From Salinivirgaceae bacterium (GTDB taxonomy: Bacteria > Bacteroidota > Bacteroidia > Bacteroidales > SZUA-534): a stretch of DNA of 64,000 nucleotides. How positions within the stretch are numbered: the stretch's first letter is position 1; each line of letters starts with the position of its first letter. The DNA lies in assembly GCA_017527435.1 (NCBI GenBank), contig JAFXQB010000001.1:440696-504695 (forward strand). Direction: 5' to 3'. Below the pieces are notes generated by a model, which worked only from the letters and a program-made list of their open reading frames with translations, ran no database searches and was not told where the DNA came from. A program made the position numbers and the translations under genes. Positions 7,404 through 15,919 of the stretch are shown one piece after another.

Positions 7404-8465
7404 ATGAAAAGGATAATATACTTTTTCTGTATGGCCGTGGCATTTGCTTCGTGCAAAATGAGAATCAAATCACTTGTTTGGATAATAGTTTTTTCGTGTA
7501 TGCTCTTAATCGCCTGCACCGAGGAATACAACTTAAATCTTCACCCAGAAACAAAATTGGTTATCAATGCAGAAATAACAAACGGCAAACCACCTTACTA
7601 TACTCAATTAGGAATTAGCGGTGCACTGAAAACGCAAATGAATCATAATGTTGACGACGCCCTCATCATCATATCTGACGATGAGGGTGTTGTTGACACC
7701 TTGGTTCAGGCCAAAGATTCAACTATATGGTATATAACCAGATACAAAGACCGCTTTGGTGAAGATTCGACAAGGGGGTATGCTATCTATGACAATATAG
7801 GTGTAATTGATTCAATGTATGTTTTTGATCCACAATTATATGACAAAGGATATTTTCAAACAACGAAACTGAAAGGCAAAGCCGGACACACTTATTTTTT
7901 GAAAGTTGAATGGCAAGGACATACCTACACATCAGAATGTAAAATGCCTGAAGCTATTAAAATAGACACAATAACCCATAGGAAGGGCGATAAATTCATT
8001 GACGGTACAGATGGAGATATACCATACGTGTGGTTTCGTGATAATCCGAATGAAGACAACTATTATATTTTTAAAAAAGGAATAGACCAACGCCCTCTTC
8101 CATATTCAAATGGGCAAGGCACTTGGAGTGTCAGCATTTTCAGCGATGAATATCTTACATCGGATGCCAAAGGAATGGATATTTGCGGAGGTGAAGCAAC
8201 CGAAAGTTGGAGAAGAGACGATTTCTTTTTTTACATATATCCATCACAAAAGCTGATGATGTATTCAGTAACAAAAGAGGTTTATAATTACTACAGTTCT
8301 TTGATAAACCAAATCCGCTACGACGGCGGTGTTTACACACCATCACCGGCATCAGCGCCGACCAACATCAATGGTGGAGCATTAGGTGTGTTTAATGCGG
8401 CATCGTTCGATGAAAAATATTGTTTAATAAGCAAGGATGAATACAACGAAAAATACGGCTACTAA
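7404..8465 (+). CDS. DUF4249 family lipoprotein (copy 2) with tandem signal sequences
   Basis: 353 residues from the first ATG. Two lipoprotein signal peptides lie head to tail: MKRIIYFFCMAVAFASC (residues 1-17), then from Met19 a second one ending LLIAC. The second matches copy 1 at 34 identical bases (7466-7499 versus 6446-6479). Translation from the ATG at 7458 would give a normal 335-residue DUF4249 protein, so the true start is probably 7458 and the first signal a leftover of another gene start. The body has LVINAEITN, DDALIIISDD, and HTYFLKVEWQGHTYTSECKMPEA. Nine bases separate it from copy 1, so they share a transcript leading to the TonB receptor. Confidence 0.75.
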   Translation: MKRIIYFFCMAVAFASCKMRIKSLVWIIVFSCMLLIACTEEYNLNLHPETKLVINAEITNGKPPYYTQLGISGALKTQMNHNVDDALIIISDDEGVVDTLVQAKDSTIWYITRYKDRFGEDSTRGYAIYDNIGVIDSMYVFDPQLYDKGYFQTTKLKGKAGHTYFLKVEWQGHTYTSECKMPEAIKIDTITHRKGDKFIDGTDGDIPYVWFRDNPNEDNYYIFKKGIDQRPLPYSNGQGTWSVSIFSDEYLTSDAKGMDICGGEATESWRRDDFFFYIYPSQKLMMYSVTKEVYNYYSSLINQIRYDGGVYTPSPASAPTNINGGALGVFNAASFDEKYCLISKDEYNEKYGY

Positions 8466-8475
8466 ACCATTTTAA

Positions 8476-9471
8476 ATGAGAAGAATTATCAAACTTATAT
8501 TTATTGTGGCAATGTTTGTTTCATGCACACATAAAAACCCACAAGTTGTGGCCACGGTGGATGGCAAATCTGTCACAGTGCAGCAGATTGATGCTTTGGC
8601 GCATGACCAGATTTTCAGCCTGCTCGAAAACATTTACTCCATAAGACGTAATGTGCTTGATGAGTATATCAATCAAATGATTATCAATGCCGAAGCCGAG
8701 AAAGCAGGGCTTTCGTATGCCGAATATGTTGAGACCAACGTGCTGTCAAAAATAACTGACAGCCTGATTGATAGTAAAATAGCCTCACTGAACGGTTATG
8801 TGCCCGACCGCAACTATTTTGGCCGTAGCTACGATTGCTCAACCCCCGCCGGCCGCGCCTACTTGGTTGAGGGCATCCGCATTGATATGATGAGCCAGCT
8901 GGCCGACTCGCTGCGCCAGCGGCACAATATTGAAATCACATTGCGCTCGCCCGAGCCAATGCGCCCTAAATTTGATGTTTCAGGTTTGAAAATCAACTAC
9001 AAAGGCAACCCCAAAGCCGACAAGAGTGTTGTGCTTGTTGGCAGTTACGCCTGCGATGGCTGCAAGGCGGCAATGCCATTGTTTAACGAGCTTTTCGAGC
9101 TCTACGGTGAAAAACTTAAGTTTGGTTTTTGCTTCTACGAGGGTGTGCCGTCGGTGGCATCGCTTGCCGCCAAAGCCGCCGAAAGGCAGGGCGAGTTTTG
9201 GACAATGCACAATATGCTTATGAAAGCAGATGTGGAAATCGACACCGCTTTTGCGTTACAGTGCGCACAAACTTTGAATCTTGATACCGAGACATTTGCA
9301 GCTGATATTGCTTTGCCTGAATTGGAGAGCGAGGTGGCCGAAAACATAAAAAACATCAACGATGGCGGCATTGCCGAGGAACCGTCACTGGTTGTCGGCG
9401 GCAGGGTGTTCTATGCGCCGTTCGATTTAGAAACAATTAAAGCTTACATTGAAAAGCACCTTGTAAAATGA
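8476..9471 (+). CDS. Lipoprotein with SurA-N-like and DsbA-like thioredoxin domains
   Basis: 331 residues. The lipobox is MFVSC (C17). Residues 25-155 form a helical region, starting VATVDGKSVTVQQID, like the N-terminal chaperone region of SurA/PpiC proteins. Residues about 168-331 are a thioredoxin fold of DsbA/DsbG type with redox motif C193-D-G-C196 and the late cis-Pro segment EEPSLVVGG. This suggests a periplasmic thiol oxidoreductase or disulphide isomerase tethered to a membrane. Its TGA overlaps the TonB-receptor ATG (9468-9471), so it may help fold or oxidise the exported operon products, several of which are Cys-rich. The domain calls are good; the specific role is inferred. Confidence 0.75.
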   Translation: MRRIIKLIFIVAMFVSCTHKNPQVVATVDGKSVTVQQIDALAHDQIFSLLENIYSIRRNVLDEYINQMIINAEAEKAGLSYAEYVETNVLSKITDSLIDSKIASLNGYVPDRNYFGRSYDCSTPAGRAYLVEGIRIDMMSQLADSLRQRHNIEITLRSPEPMRPKFDVSGLKINYKGNPKADKSVVLVGSYACDGCKAAMPLFNELFELYGEKLKFGFCFYEGVPSVASLAAKAAERQGEFWTMHNMLMKADVEIDTAFALQCAQTLNLDTETFAADIALPELESEVAENIKNINDGGIAEEPSLVVGGRVFYAPFDLETIKAYIEKHLVK

Positions 9472-11783
9472 AAAAACTGATTCTCACACTGATAGTTGCG
9501 GCGTTTGCGGCAACCTCTTTCGCTCAAAAAGCCACCATCCACGGCACCGTGACCGATGCCGAGAGCGGCGAGACAATGATTTCGGCCACCGTATATTGCC
9601 CCGAGTTAGGTATTGGCACGGCCACAAACAGCTATGGTTTCTACTCGCTCACCCTGCCCAAAGGCCGCCATACGGTTGTGGTTTCCTATCTGGGTTACGA
9701 CAACATCAGCAAAGAGATTGATGTTGAAAAAGATACACGCCTCGACATTAAACTGCGCGAGGCGCGGAACGAGATTGGCGAGGTGGTGGTTACGGGCGAG
9801 AAGAACGTGCGCGAGATGAGCACCACCAGCATTGCCCAGCTGCAGCCGCGGCGCATAGCAATGGTGACATCGGCCCTGGGCGAGCCCGACCTGCTGAAAA
9901 CCCTCCAGCTGATGCCCGGCATCCAGGCTGTGAACGAGGGCGCGTCGAACCTCTACGTGCGCGGCGGCTCCTACGACCAGAACCTTTTCCTGCTCGACGA
10001 GGCGCCCGTCTATAACCCAACACACGCGCTGGGGTTCTTCTCAACTTTCAACACCGATATTCTGAAAAACACAACCGTCTATAAGGGCGTCTATCCGGCG
10101 CAGTTCGGCGGACGGCTCTCGTCGGTTGTCGATATTGCAATGCGCGAGGGCGATATGAACCAGTTCCACATGGCGGCCAATTTGGGCCTCACGGCCAGCG
10201 GGCTCACTCTTGAGGGCCCCATTGCCAAGGGCAAGGCATCGTTCATTGTGTCGGGGCGCGGAAGCTACGTGGGCCTCTACCTGAAAGCCATCGACAACAC
10301 CGACGACAAAATCAACTTCTACGACCTCAACGCCAAACTCAACTGGAACATCGACAGCAGCAACCACGTCTATCTGAGCGCCTACACCGGCTCCGACGAG
10401 TTTCTATGCTTCGCCCTCAACAACAAGAACCACCTGGAGTGGGGCAACACCACCGGCACGCTGCGCTGGAACCACATTTTCAATGCCAAACTCTTCTCGA
10501 ACCTCACGCTCTACGGCAGTCAGTACAACTACAAATACTCCATTTGGGAGGATGTGCGCCGCTTCGACTGGACGGCACGCATTCGCGAGATGGGGCTGAA
10601 ATACGATTTCACCTATCACTACGGCCGTGGCAGCAATCTGAAATACGGCGTGGCGGCCATCTACCACCACTTTGAGCCGGGCCGCGTGGCGCCGCAGGAT
10701 TCGCTTTCAATCACCCGCGAGTATGAGCTTAACCACAAGCGCGCCGTTGAGCTTGTCGGCTACCTTGGCAACGACCACCGCCTTGCCGACGCCCTCACCG
10801 TCAATTACGGCGTTCGGCTGTCGTCGTTCTCAAACATTGGTCCCGACACAACCTACAACTACTATTCCGACGGCACCGTGCGCGACAGCGCGGCTTACGG
10901 CCGGGGCAAGATTGTGAAGACCTACGGCGGAGTGGAGCCTCGCTTCTCGCTCAAATACGATATTGGCCAGTATCAGTCGGTCAAACTGTCGTACGCCTTC
11001 ACAAAGCAGTATATGCATCTGTTGAGCAACTCAACGGTTGGTCTGCCCACCGACGTGTGGATTTCGCCCGACGAGCACCTGAAGCCGCAGGAGTCACACC
11101 AGATTGTGGCTGGATACTACCACCGCCTTGAGGCGCAGGGCGTTGAACTGTCGGCCGAGGTTTACTACAAAACAATGAACAATCTGGTTGATTATAAAGA
11201 TAATGCCGATTTGTTCATGAACAAGCATTTGGCCACGCAGCTACTTCACGGCAAGGGATACAGCTACGGCCTTGAACTTTTGGCCGAATGCCGAAGCGGC
11301 CGCCTATCAGGTTGGATTGGCTACACACTGGCCAAAACACAGTACAAGATTGATGGTGTGAACCAGAACCGCTATTACTCGCCACGTTACGACATCCGCC
11401 ACAATCTTTCACTCACAGGCAGTTACGAGCTCTCCCGCTCTTGGACGGTATCAACCACCTTCAAACTCACATCGGGCGGCTACGTCACCATCCCCGACCA
11501 GATTTACGAGTTCAACGGCTGCGCCTTCTTCGACTACTCGTGCCGCAACAACTACAAGCTGCCAATGTACCATCGTCTCGACTTGTCGGCCATCTACCGC
11601 AACCCCAAGAACGACACGCGCAAATACGACAGCCAGTGGATGTTCTCGCTCTACAACGTTTATGGCCGCAAAAACATCTACTCGCTTTATGTAAAACAGG
11701 ATATGGATATTTCCCAGTCACGCGCCTATAAAATGTATTTGTACCGCATTGTGCCGTCAATATCGTATAAGGTGAAGTTTTAG
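9468..11783 (+). CDS. TonB-dependent outer-membrane receptor with carboxypeptidase-like N-domain
   Basis: 771 residues. Signal peptide 1-19; CarboxypepD_reg-like beta-sandwich at about 22-105 (ATIHGTVTDAESGETMISATVY); plug domain at about 115-225 containing EGASNLYVRGGSYDQNLFLLD and the PAQFGGRLSSVVDI segment; then a long beta barrel ending with an aromatic Phe (ISYKVKF). This is the typical Bacteroidota TonB-dependent transporter without SusD partner. It is translationally coupled to the thioredoxin lipoprotein and downstream of DUF4249 genes, the common DUF4249-receptor association. The substrate cannot be read from the sequence. GC is clearly higher than in the lipoprotein genes just upstream. 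Confidence 0.9.
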   Translation: MKKLILTLIVAAFAATSFAQKATIHGTVTDAESGETMISATVYCPELGIGTATNSYGFYSLTLPKGRHTVVVSYLGYDNISKEIDVEKDTRLDIKLREARNEIGEVVVTGEKNVREMSTTSIAQLQPRRIAMVTSALGEPDLLKTLQLMPGIQAVNEGASNLYVRGGSYDQNLFLLDEAPVYNPTHALGFFSTFNTDILKNTTVYKGVYPAQFGGRLSSVVDIAMREGDMNQFHMAANLGLTASGLTLEGPIAKGKASFIVSGRGSYVGLYLKAIDNTDDKINFYDLNAKLNWNIDSSNHVYLSAYTGSDEFLCFALNNKNHLEWGNTTGTLRWNHIFNAKLFSNLTLYGSQYNYKYSIWEDVRRFDWTARIREMGLKYDFTYHYGRGSNLKYGVAAIYHHFEPGRVAPQDSLSITREYELNHKRAVELVGYLGNDHRLADALTVNYGVRLSSFSNIGPDTTYNYYSDGTVRDSAAYGRGKIVKTYGGVEPRFSLKYDIGQYQSVKLSYAFTKQYMHLLSNSTVGLPTDVWISPDEHLKPQESHQIVAGYYHRLEAQGVELSAEVYYKTMNNLVDYKDNADLFMNKHLATQLLHGKGYSYGLELLAECRSGRLSGWIGYTLAKTQYKIDGVNQNRYYSPRYDIRHNLSLTGSYELSRSWTVSTTFKLTSGGYVTIPDQIYEFNGCAFFDYSCRNNYKLPMYHRLDLSAIYRNPKNDTRKYDSQWMFSLYNVYGRKNIYSLYVKQDMDISQSRAYKMYLYRIVPSISYKVKF

Positions 11784-11821
11784 TGTTTTTTAAATTCATA
11801 TTTCTTTGATTATCCGCAGAT

Positions 11822-12519
11822 ATGGGAATAATGGTAGCTTCTCATATTAATTCCACTGGTATGGTATGTTTATCAGGTGGTCAAACTGATTATACATTAA
11901 GTTTTGGCGCCGGGTCATACAATTTCTCTAAAGGAGAATGGGGGGATTTAGGTAAATCGGGAAATAGTAAGCTTCAAGATTTTGGTTATGTTATGGGGGC
12001 TATGGCCAATATAAATGACATCAACAATTTAATAAACCAAACTGATGCAACGCTATATACACAAGTGAGATATAGAGATGGTTCTAAAGATATAATATCA
12101 CACACTGGTATTGTAGATAATGCAACAGGCAAAAACTTAATGTCTTTTGGTCCTAACGATGACAAAATCGGGAATGGTGGTTTTAAAGACCAAATTGGAA
12201 TGGCCAAACCATTAGGTGGATATAAAAAGTTTGGATTGGCTGTACGTAAGGGAACCCCCGATTATGTAGTAGAACCCGATTTGTCAAAATCTACAAATTT
12301 GGTAGTAAATAAATACTTATTTGGTGGATTGCGGGGAATTATAAATATATACCTTATCAAGGGTTAACTACTAATCGCGTTAATATGACATCTATTGGCC
12401 TTGGGTTAAATGGAATACCAAATATTGGAATTCATCCATTCCTATTACATTGTAGTATAGCGGCTTATAACAGCGGGTTTAATCCATATATTTTTAACGC
12501 ATTATCAACGGAGTACTAA
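11822..12519 (+). pseudogene. RHS-type toxin C-terminal fragment, frameshifted
   Basis: The first frame gives 181 residues (11822-12367) with SFGAGSYNFSKGEWG and ISHTGIVDNATGKN, the character of RHS/YD-repeat protein C-terminal toxin regions in Bacteroidota. From about 12328 the homology continues in another frame as AGNYKYIPYQGLTTNRVNM, then GLNGIPNIGIHPFLLHC, ending at TAA 12517-12519. One lost A in GGTGG(A)ATTGCG would explain the shift. The order His (HTGIV) then NxV suggests a permuted papain-like fold in which the expected Cys (NCV) is replaced by Arg (cgc for tgc). The RHS core upstream is missing, so this is a decayed orphan toxin module. The fold call rests on recalled family patterns. 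Confidence 0.65.
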
Positions 12520-12520
12520 A

Positions 12521-12910
12521 ATGAAAAAAACTTTTTTATTTACAATTGTGTTTTTGTTCGGAACAGTCACATTACTAAAAGCAAATATACAGGACTCAGT
12601 TTTAATAAAGCATCAATGTAAAATCATAGAACATGGTTATTTTATATTCTGCACTTTTGATGATGATAAAACTATTATTAAGAATACTTTTAGTTATAGT
12701 CTTGACTTAAAAAAGCAAACATATGTTGTAAAACATAATGGAGGCGATACTATTAAAACAGATTCAATAACTAAAGATTACATAGAAGGTTTTCTTAACA
12801 GCGAGGAATATAAAGGCAATAAATCTTTTCTTATTTTTCATCCAGAGTTCCTAAAATGGAATAATGCGCAAAAACTAGATTTCTTTATCCAAGAAAGTAT
12901 GAATAAATGA
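12521..12910 (+). CDS. Small exported protein, candidate immunity partner of the RHS fragment
   Basis: 129 residues with a signal peptide (residues 1-21, ending LLKA). The rest is a charged beta/alpha protein with no recognised domain. The ATG lies one base after the stop of the RHS-derived frame, the tight spacing expected for a toxin-immunity pair. An exported immunity protein would fit a toxin acting in the periplasm. A strong hairpin at 12918-12945 follows directly. The alternative is an unrelated secreted protein. The gene itself is intact. Confidence 0.5.
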   Translation: MKKTFLFTIVFLFGTVTLLKANIQDSVLIKHQCKIIEHGYFIFCTFDDDKTIIKNTFSYSLDLKKQTYVVKHNGGDTIKTDSITKDYIEGFLNSEEYKGNKSFLIFHPEFLKWNNAQKLDFFIQESMNK

Positions 12911-12917
12911 GTATTAA

Positions 12918-12945
12918 CCGAGGCTACTAAGTTTAGCAGCCTCGG
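12918..12945. terminator. Strong hairpin after the small exported protein gene
   Basis: CCGAGGCT and AGCCTCGG pair perfectly at the outer stem, with CTAA/TTAG extending it around a two-base loop (one A/C mismatch). It starts eight bases after the stop codon of the gene at 12521. No T-tract follows on the plus strand, so intrinsic termination is uncertain. Confidence 0.5.
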
Positions 12946-12959
12946 CTAAAAAAACACGT

Positions 12960-13010
12960 ATGACAAAAACCTACACATACGACAGCTACGGCAACCTTAC
13001 CGCCATAAAG
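12960..13010 (+). pseudogene. RHS/YD-repeat fragment
   Basis: An open stretch encodes TKTYTYDSYGNLTAIKI, an unmistakable YD/RHS repeat (YDxxGN). It breaks into an unrelated sequence after about 16 codons. It is a leftover of the RHS gene whose toxin end lies at 11822-12519, now in the wrong order relative to it. That indicates rearrangement rather than simple truncation. Confidence 0.6.
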
Positions 13011-13528
13011 ATTGGCGGACAGCCTACTCAACCGAGCAGACTTTGCCGAAGGAGGCGGCAGCTGATTCGGTTGTGTTTGTCAAAGGAGATAGAGAAGGGT
13101 TCATTTTGGCAAAGTTCTATTTCACAAACGACAGTTCGCAAGCAGGCTACTATTGTCATCCTTATACAACTGACAGGTTTGATGATGAAGACAATTCAGT
13201 GAACAACCTTTTTCGAACGTATTTTAATGGACACCAAGAAGTTGAGTACCAGAAAAAACGATGGGATAAAGACTGCCACATAGACGATGATTTTATTCCG
13301 AATACAGTCACAATGCCTGATACGATGGAGTATCACGCCGATTTCATTACCCTTTCTCCTGATTTGGTCAGGTATCTGAAAAGTTCTGAAGAATATAGCA
13401 TTAGTGCAGAAGATGAGTTTTTTGACAATCCATATCTCCCCTACAGCAACATAAAAGGAGGTTATGGGATTTTCGGAGCTTATACCGTTAACCGAACACA
13501 GGGTATTTTGCTAAAGAAGGATTTATAA
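13008..13528 (+). pseudogene. DUF4249 C-terminal fragment fused after an RHS scrap
   Basis: In the frame of 13043 the translation runs DWRTAYSTEQTLPKEAAADS and on to 13528 without a stop. It contains AKFYFTNDSSQAGYY, the pattern ITLSPDLVRYLKSSEEY, and the hallmark ending YSNIKGGYGIFGAYTVNR of DUF4249 proteins. The N-terminal half and signal peptide are missing, and the upstream sequence is RHS-derived in another frame. It is therefore a truncated third DUF4249 gene. A TTG at 13043 could start a protein, but export would be impossible. Its stop (13526-13528) abuts the stop of the converging HIRAN fragment. Confidence 0.65.
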
Positions 13529-13813
13529 ATGTTGATATATACAAATAACTTTGATTCCTTTTTTACAAATCCTTACAATTATATTAAGTATAAATGCACG
13601 AGATATATGACCATTATGTTCAATTTTCTTCACCTTAACTCTAAGGGAATCGCTATTTGGCAAATGAAAAACATTACAATGGATTCTCTTCACATACCCC
13701 AACTTTTGTCCATTTTTATATAACGCAACAGCTTTTGAGTCGTATGTGTTTTCTGGTTCTAATTGCCACTCAAGTTCATCTCCTTCTTTGATACTTTCGG
13801 TACCTGTTGCATA
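13523..13813 (-). pseudogene. HIRAN-domain fragment
   Basis: On the minus strand the open frame reads ATGTESIKEGDELEWQLEPE, continuing NTYDSKAVALYKNGQKLGYV. This fits a HIRAN domain (G-x-L-x-L-EPxNxYDxxAVxLxxxGxKLGYV), a small fold linked to DNA-end binding in helicases, nucleases and defence proteins. A TAA lies immediately upstream in frame and no ATG/GTG start is present before the domain, so it appears N-terminally truncated. It starts about 12 bases after the stop of the OLD-family gene on the same strand, so it may once have been a partner or fused domain. Confidence 0.6.
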
Positions 13814-13824
13814 TTATAAGAAGA

Positions 13825-15576
13825 TCACAAAGCGGACATTTTTTCCCTTATCGCATTAACAAACCCAATATACGAGGATTTAAAATCCTCTTTTTTCAAA
13901 ACTCTATCTATTATAAGCCTCTTTATCTTTTGCTTTTCTTCTCTGTCTTTTATGCAAGTTTCTATATTTTCAATTGCATTTTTATTGTTGTTATATTTAA
14001 AGTCGGGATAGCCGTTTTCATTTATAACCTTTTCAATTACTGAACTATTCACAAAATCTTCCAATGTGGAAATACATTTCTCTATATCTCCATAGGCAAG
14101 CCAGCAATCTTTATATTCCGAATAATTCTTTTCAAAATCCTTTCTTTTATCCGAGGAGGGTTTGTCTGAATCAGCAACGATTATAAATTTTTTATTTGCT
14201 AGAATTAAGATAGAAGCAAGTGTTTCTACGCCTGATATGCCATGTAAAAACGTTTTCCCTATATTTCTAAAATCATCTTGTGCTGTAATGGATAAAAACT
14301 TTTTGAACAGTTCTTTATCTAACCATCCCTCAAAAATGATATTCTTTTCTTGCAAACATTCAAAAATACTACAGCCAATGGCACGGCGCAAGAGTTCATC
14401 ATCTGAATATGGAGCGAATCCGGTTTCTTTATGAATGGTTGTAATATCATTATTCTTTTCTACAATTAAATGTCTATCCAAGCATTCAGAATCAATCATA
14501 TATTGAGAATGAGTTGCATATATTACTCTTGACACCTCGCTTATTCTTAGCAACTCATCTCTCAAATATTTTGCACTTGTAGGATATAGACTTTGGTCGG
14601 GCTCATCTATTATGATAATGTCACGTTCTCCTATTTTACCAGAACGGGATTGTGTAGATAGATTTAGTAGTATACTAATAAACTTCTTAAATCCATCACT
14701 TCTGTCCGCAAATGAATATTTTGCATTATCTGACACCTTGATTAAGATATTACCTCCATCTGGAGTTAATTCAATAGAAGTGCTCTTAAAGTCTTTCCAT
14801 ATTTTACGAAAAACTTTTGTTACCTCCTTTGAAACCTGATCCAAAAGATTGACGTAATCGCCATCTTGTTCATGCACTTCTTTAAACTCGTGTGCAATAT
14901 TTGCTCTATTACACATTATAAATATATTCTCTAACGATTTATATTGCGAAGGATTTGCCGTAAACTGATTTACTGGCACTTGATCTGGCAATAATAAATT
15001 ATTATCATATCGCCAGAAAATACATTTGTACGGATTTTCAGAATATAATTTCCCTATTTCTGCAATCACTAAAGTAAATAAATCTATTTTGTTTCCTTGT
15101 GGTTGAAAAGAAATAATAGCTCCATTTTGATATATCTCTTTTTCAGGAACTATATTCATTTGCCTTTCTTCTGAATGCAAGAATTCTGCCTTAGTATTAT
15201 TTGATATGCGTATTTCATATAAAACATATGGTAATTCTGATATAATATAATCTTTGAGAGATTTGCCATTTTTGAAAGTCAAATCTTTTAGTGTCGCATA
15301 TTTTTTTAATAGGGATTCTTCTATTTTTTCAACATCTTCATCTACATATTCAAAAGTTGCGTAAATACATCGATTATTTATTTTTTCATTATTTATTTTC
15401 TTCCGTTGATCTTTTACCGTCAAAGAATATTGACCGAAAATGGCTGCTATTGCTTTAAGAACATTGCTTTTTCCTGCCTCGTTTTTACCAAGTAAAATAA
15501 GACAGTTTTTATCCATAACGATTGTTTCGCTTTTTATAGAGCGGAAGTTCTCAATATGTATTTCTTTGATTTTCAT
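13825..15576 (-). CDS. OLD-family ATPase/TOPRIM nuclease
   Basis: 583 residues. Opens MKIKEIHIENFRSI with Walker A GKNEAGKS (30-37). The signature-like DRSDGFKKFISILL spans 291-304, Walker B IIIIDEPDQSLYP ends in D324-E325, and the switch H356 is in ATHSQYM. The C-terminal TOPRIM domain has the invariant Glu (IIFEGWLDKEL, E416) and the D-x-D pair in FIIVADSD (D469, D471). Stand-alone class 1 OLD proteins are ATP-dependent DNA nucleases; relatives (OLD of phage P2, GajA of Gabija) act in phage exclusion. No UvrD-like GajB gene is adjacent; only a HIRAN remnant follows. The upstream region has two palindromes that may regulate it. AT-rich, consistent with horizontal acquisition. Confidence 0.88.
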   Translation of the reverse strand: MKIKEIHIENFRSIKSETIVMDKNCLILLGKNEAGKSNVLKAIAAIFGQYSLTVKDQRKKINNEKINNRCIYATFEYVDEDVEKIEESLLKKYATLKDLTFKNGKSLKDYIISELPYVLYEIRISNNTKAEFLHSEERQMNIVPEKEIYQNGAIISFQPQGNKIDLFTLVIAEIGKLYSENPYKCIFWRYDNNLLLPDQVPVNQFTANPSQYKSLENIFIMCNRANIAHEFKEVHEQDGDYVNLLDQVSKEVTKVFRKIWKDFKSTSIELTPDGGNILIKVSDNAKYSFADRSDGFKKFISILLNLSTQSRSGKIGERDIIIIDEPDQSLYPTSAKYLRDELLRISEVSRVIYATHSQYMIDSECLDRHLIVEKNNDITTIHKETGFAPYSDDELLRRAIGCSIFECLQEKNIIFEGWLDKELFKKFLSITAQDDFRNIGKTFLHGISGVETLASILILANKKFIIVADSDKPSSDKRKDFEKNYSEYKDCWLAYGDIEKCISTLEDFVNSSVIEKVINENGYPDFKYNNNKNAIENIETCIKDREEKQKIKRLIIDRVLKKEDFKSSYIGFVNAIREKMSAL

Positions 15577-15919
15577 AACACATCTTTTAATAATATTTAT
15601 ACCCCATAATGCTTTTCAAGTCTTTTTACCAAATAACAACTAACTGATTAGTTGTCTTTAAATCTCAATTGAGATAAATTGCGCTGATTAAAACCAATAA
15701 ACTTATCAACATCTTTATTGTCTTTGTTATGTTCTGTATTTTCTTTATAGTATGATGTTGGATATTATATTGTGAGACTCTGCACTCACCATCGCATACC
15801 GATTTCATGATATACATTGGTATTTGCGCTACTTAAATCTACAATAATTATCCACAAGTTTTTATTGTTTCCTATATTTTTTGAACTTATTACCAAGTCT
15901 TACAAAAATAAAACATTTC
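15577..15919. promoter_or_regulatory. Intergenic region with two palindromes upstream of the OLD gene
   Basis: 343 AT-rich bases without a convincing gene. ACAACTAA/TTAGTTGT (15636-15643 and 15648-15655) form a stem with a four-base loop, and ATCTCAATTGAGAT (15662-15675) is a perfect 14-base palindrome. Both lie 60-100 bases upstream of the OLD-family start, a plausible place for operators. No clear TAnnTTTG element was found for this gene. Confidence 0.5.

Noticed and set aside
9606..11800. Several long open frames antisense or out of frame to the TonB receptor
   Set aside because: They reflect high GC in the real gene; Arg/Ala/Ser-rich translations without domains.
13529..13723. Small plus-strand ORF of 64 residues
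   Set aside because: It is antisense to the HIRAN-coding frame, whose translation is recognisable; the plus-strand product is not.
11784..13820. Insertion sequence or transposase responsible for the rearrangement
   Set aside because: No transposase motif, terminal inverted repeats or target duplications could be found; only gene fragments are visible.
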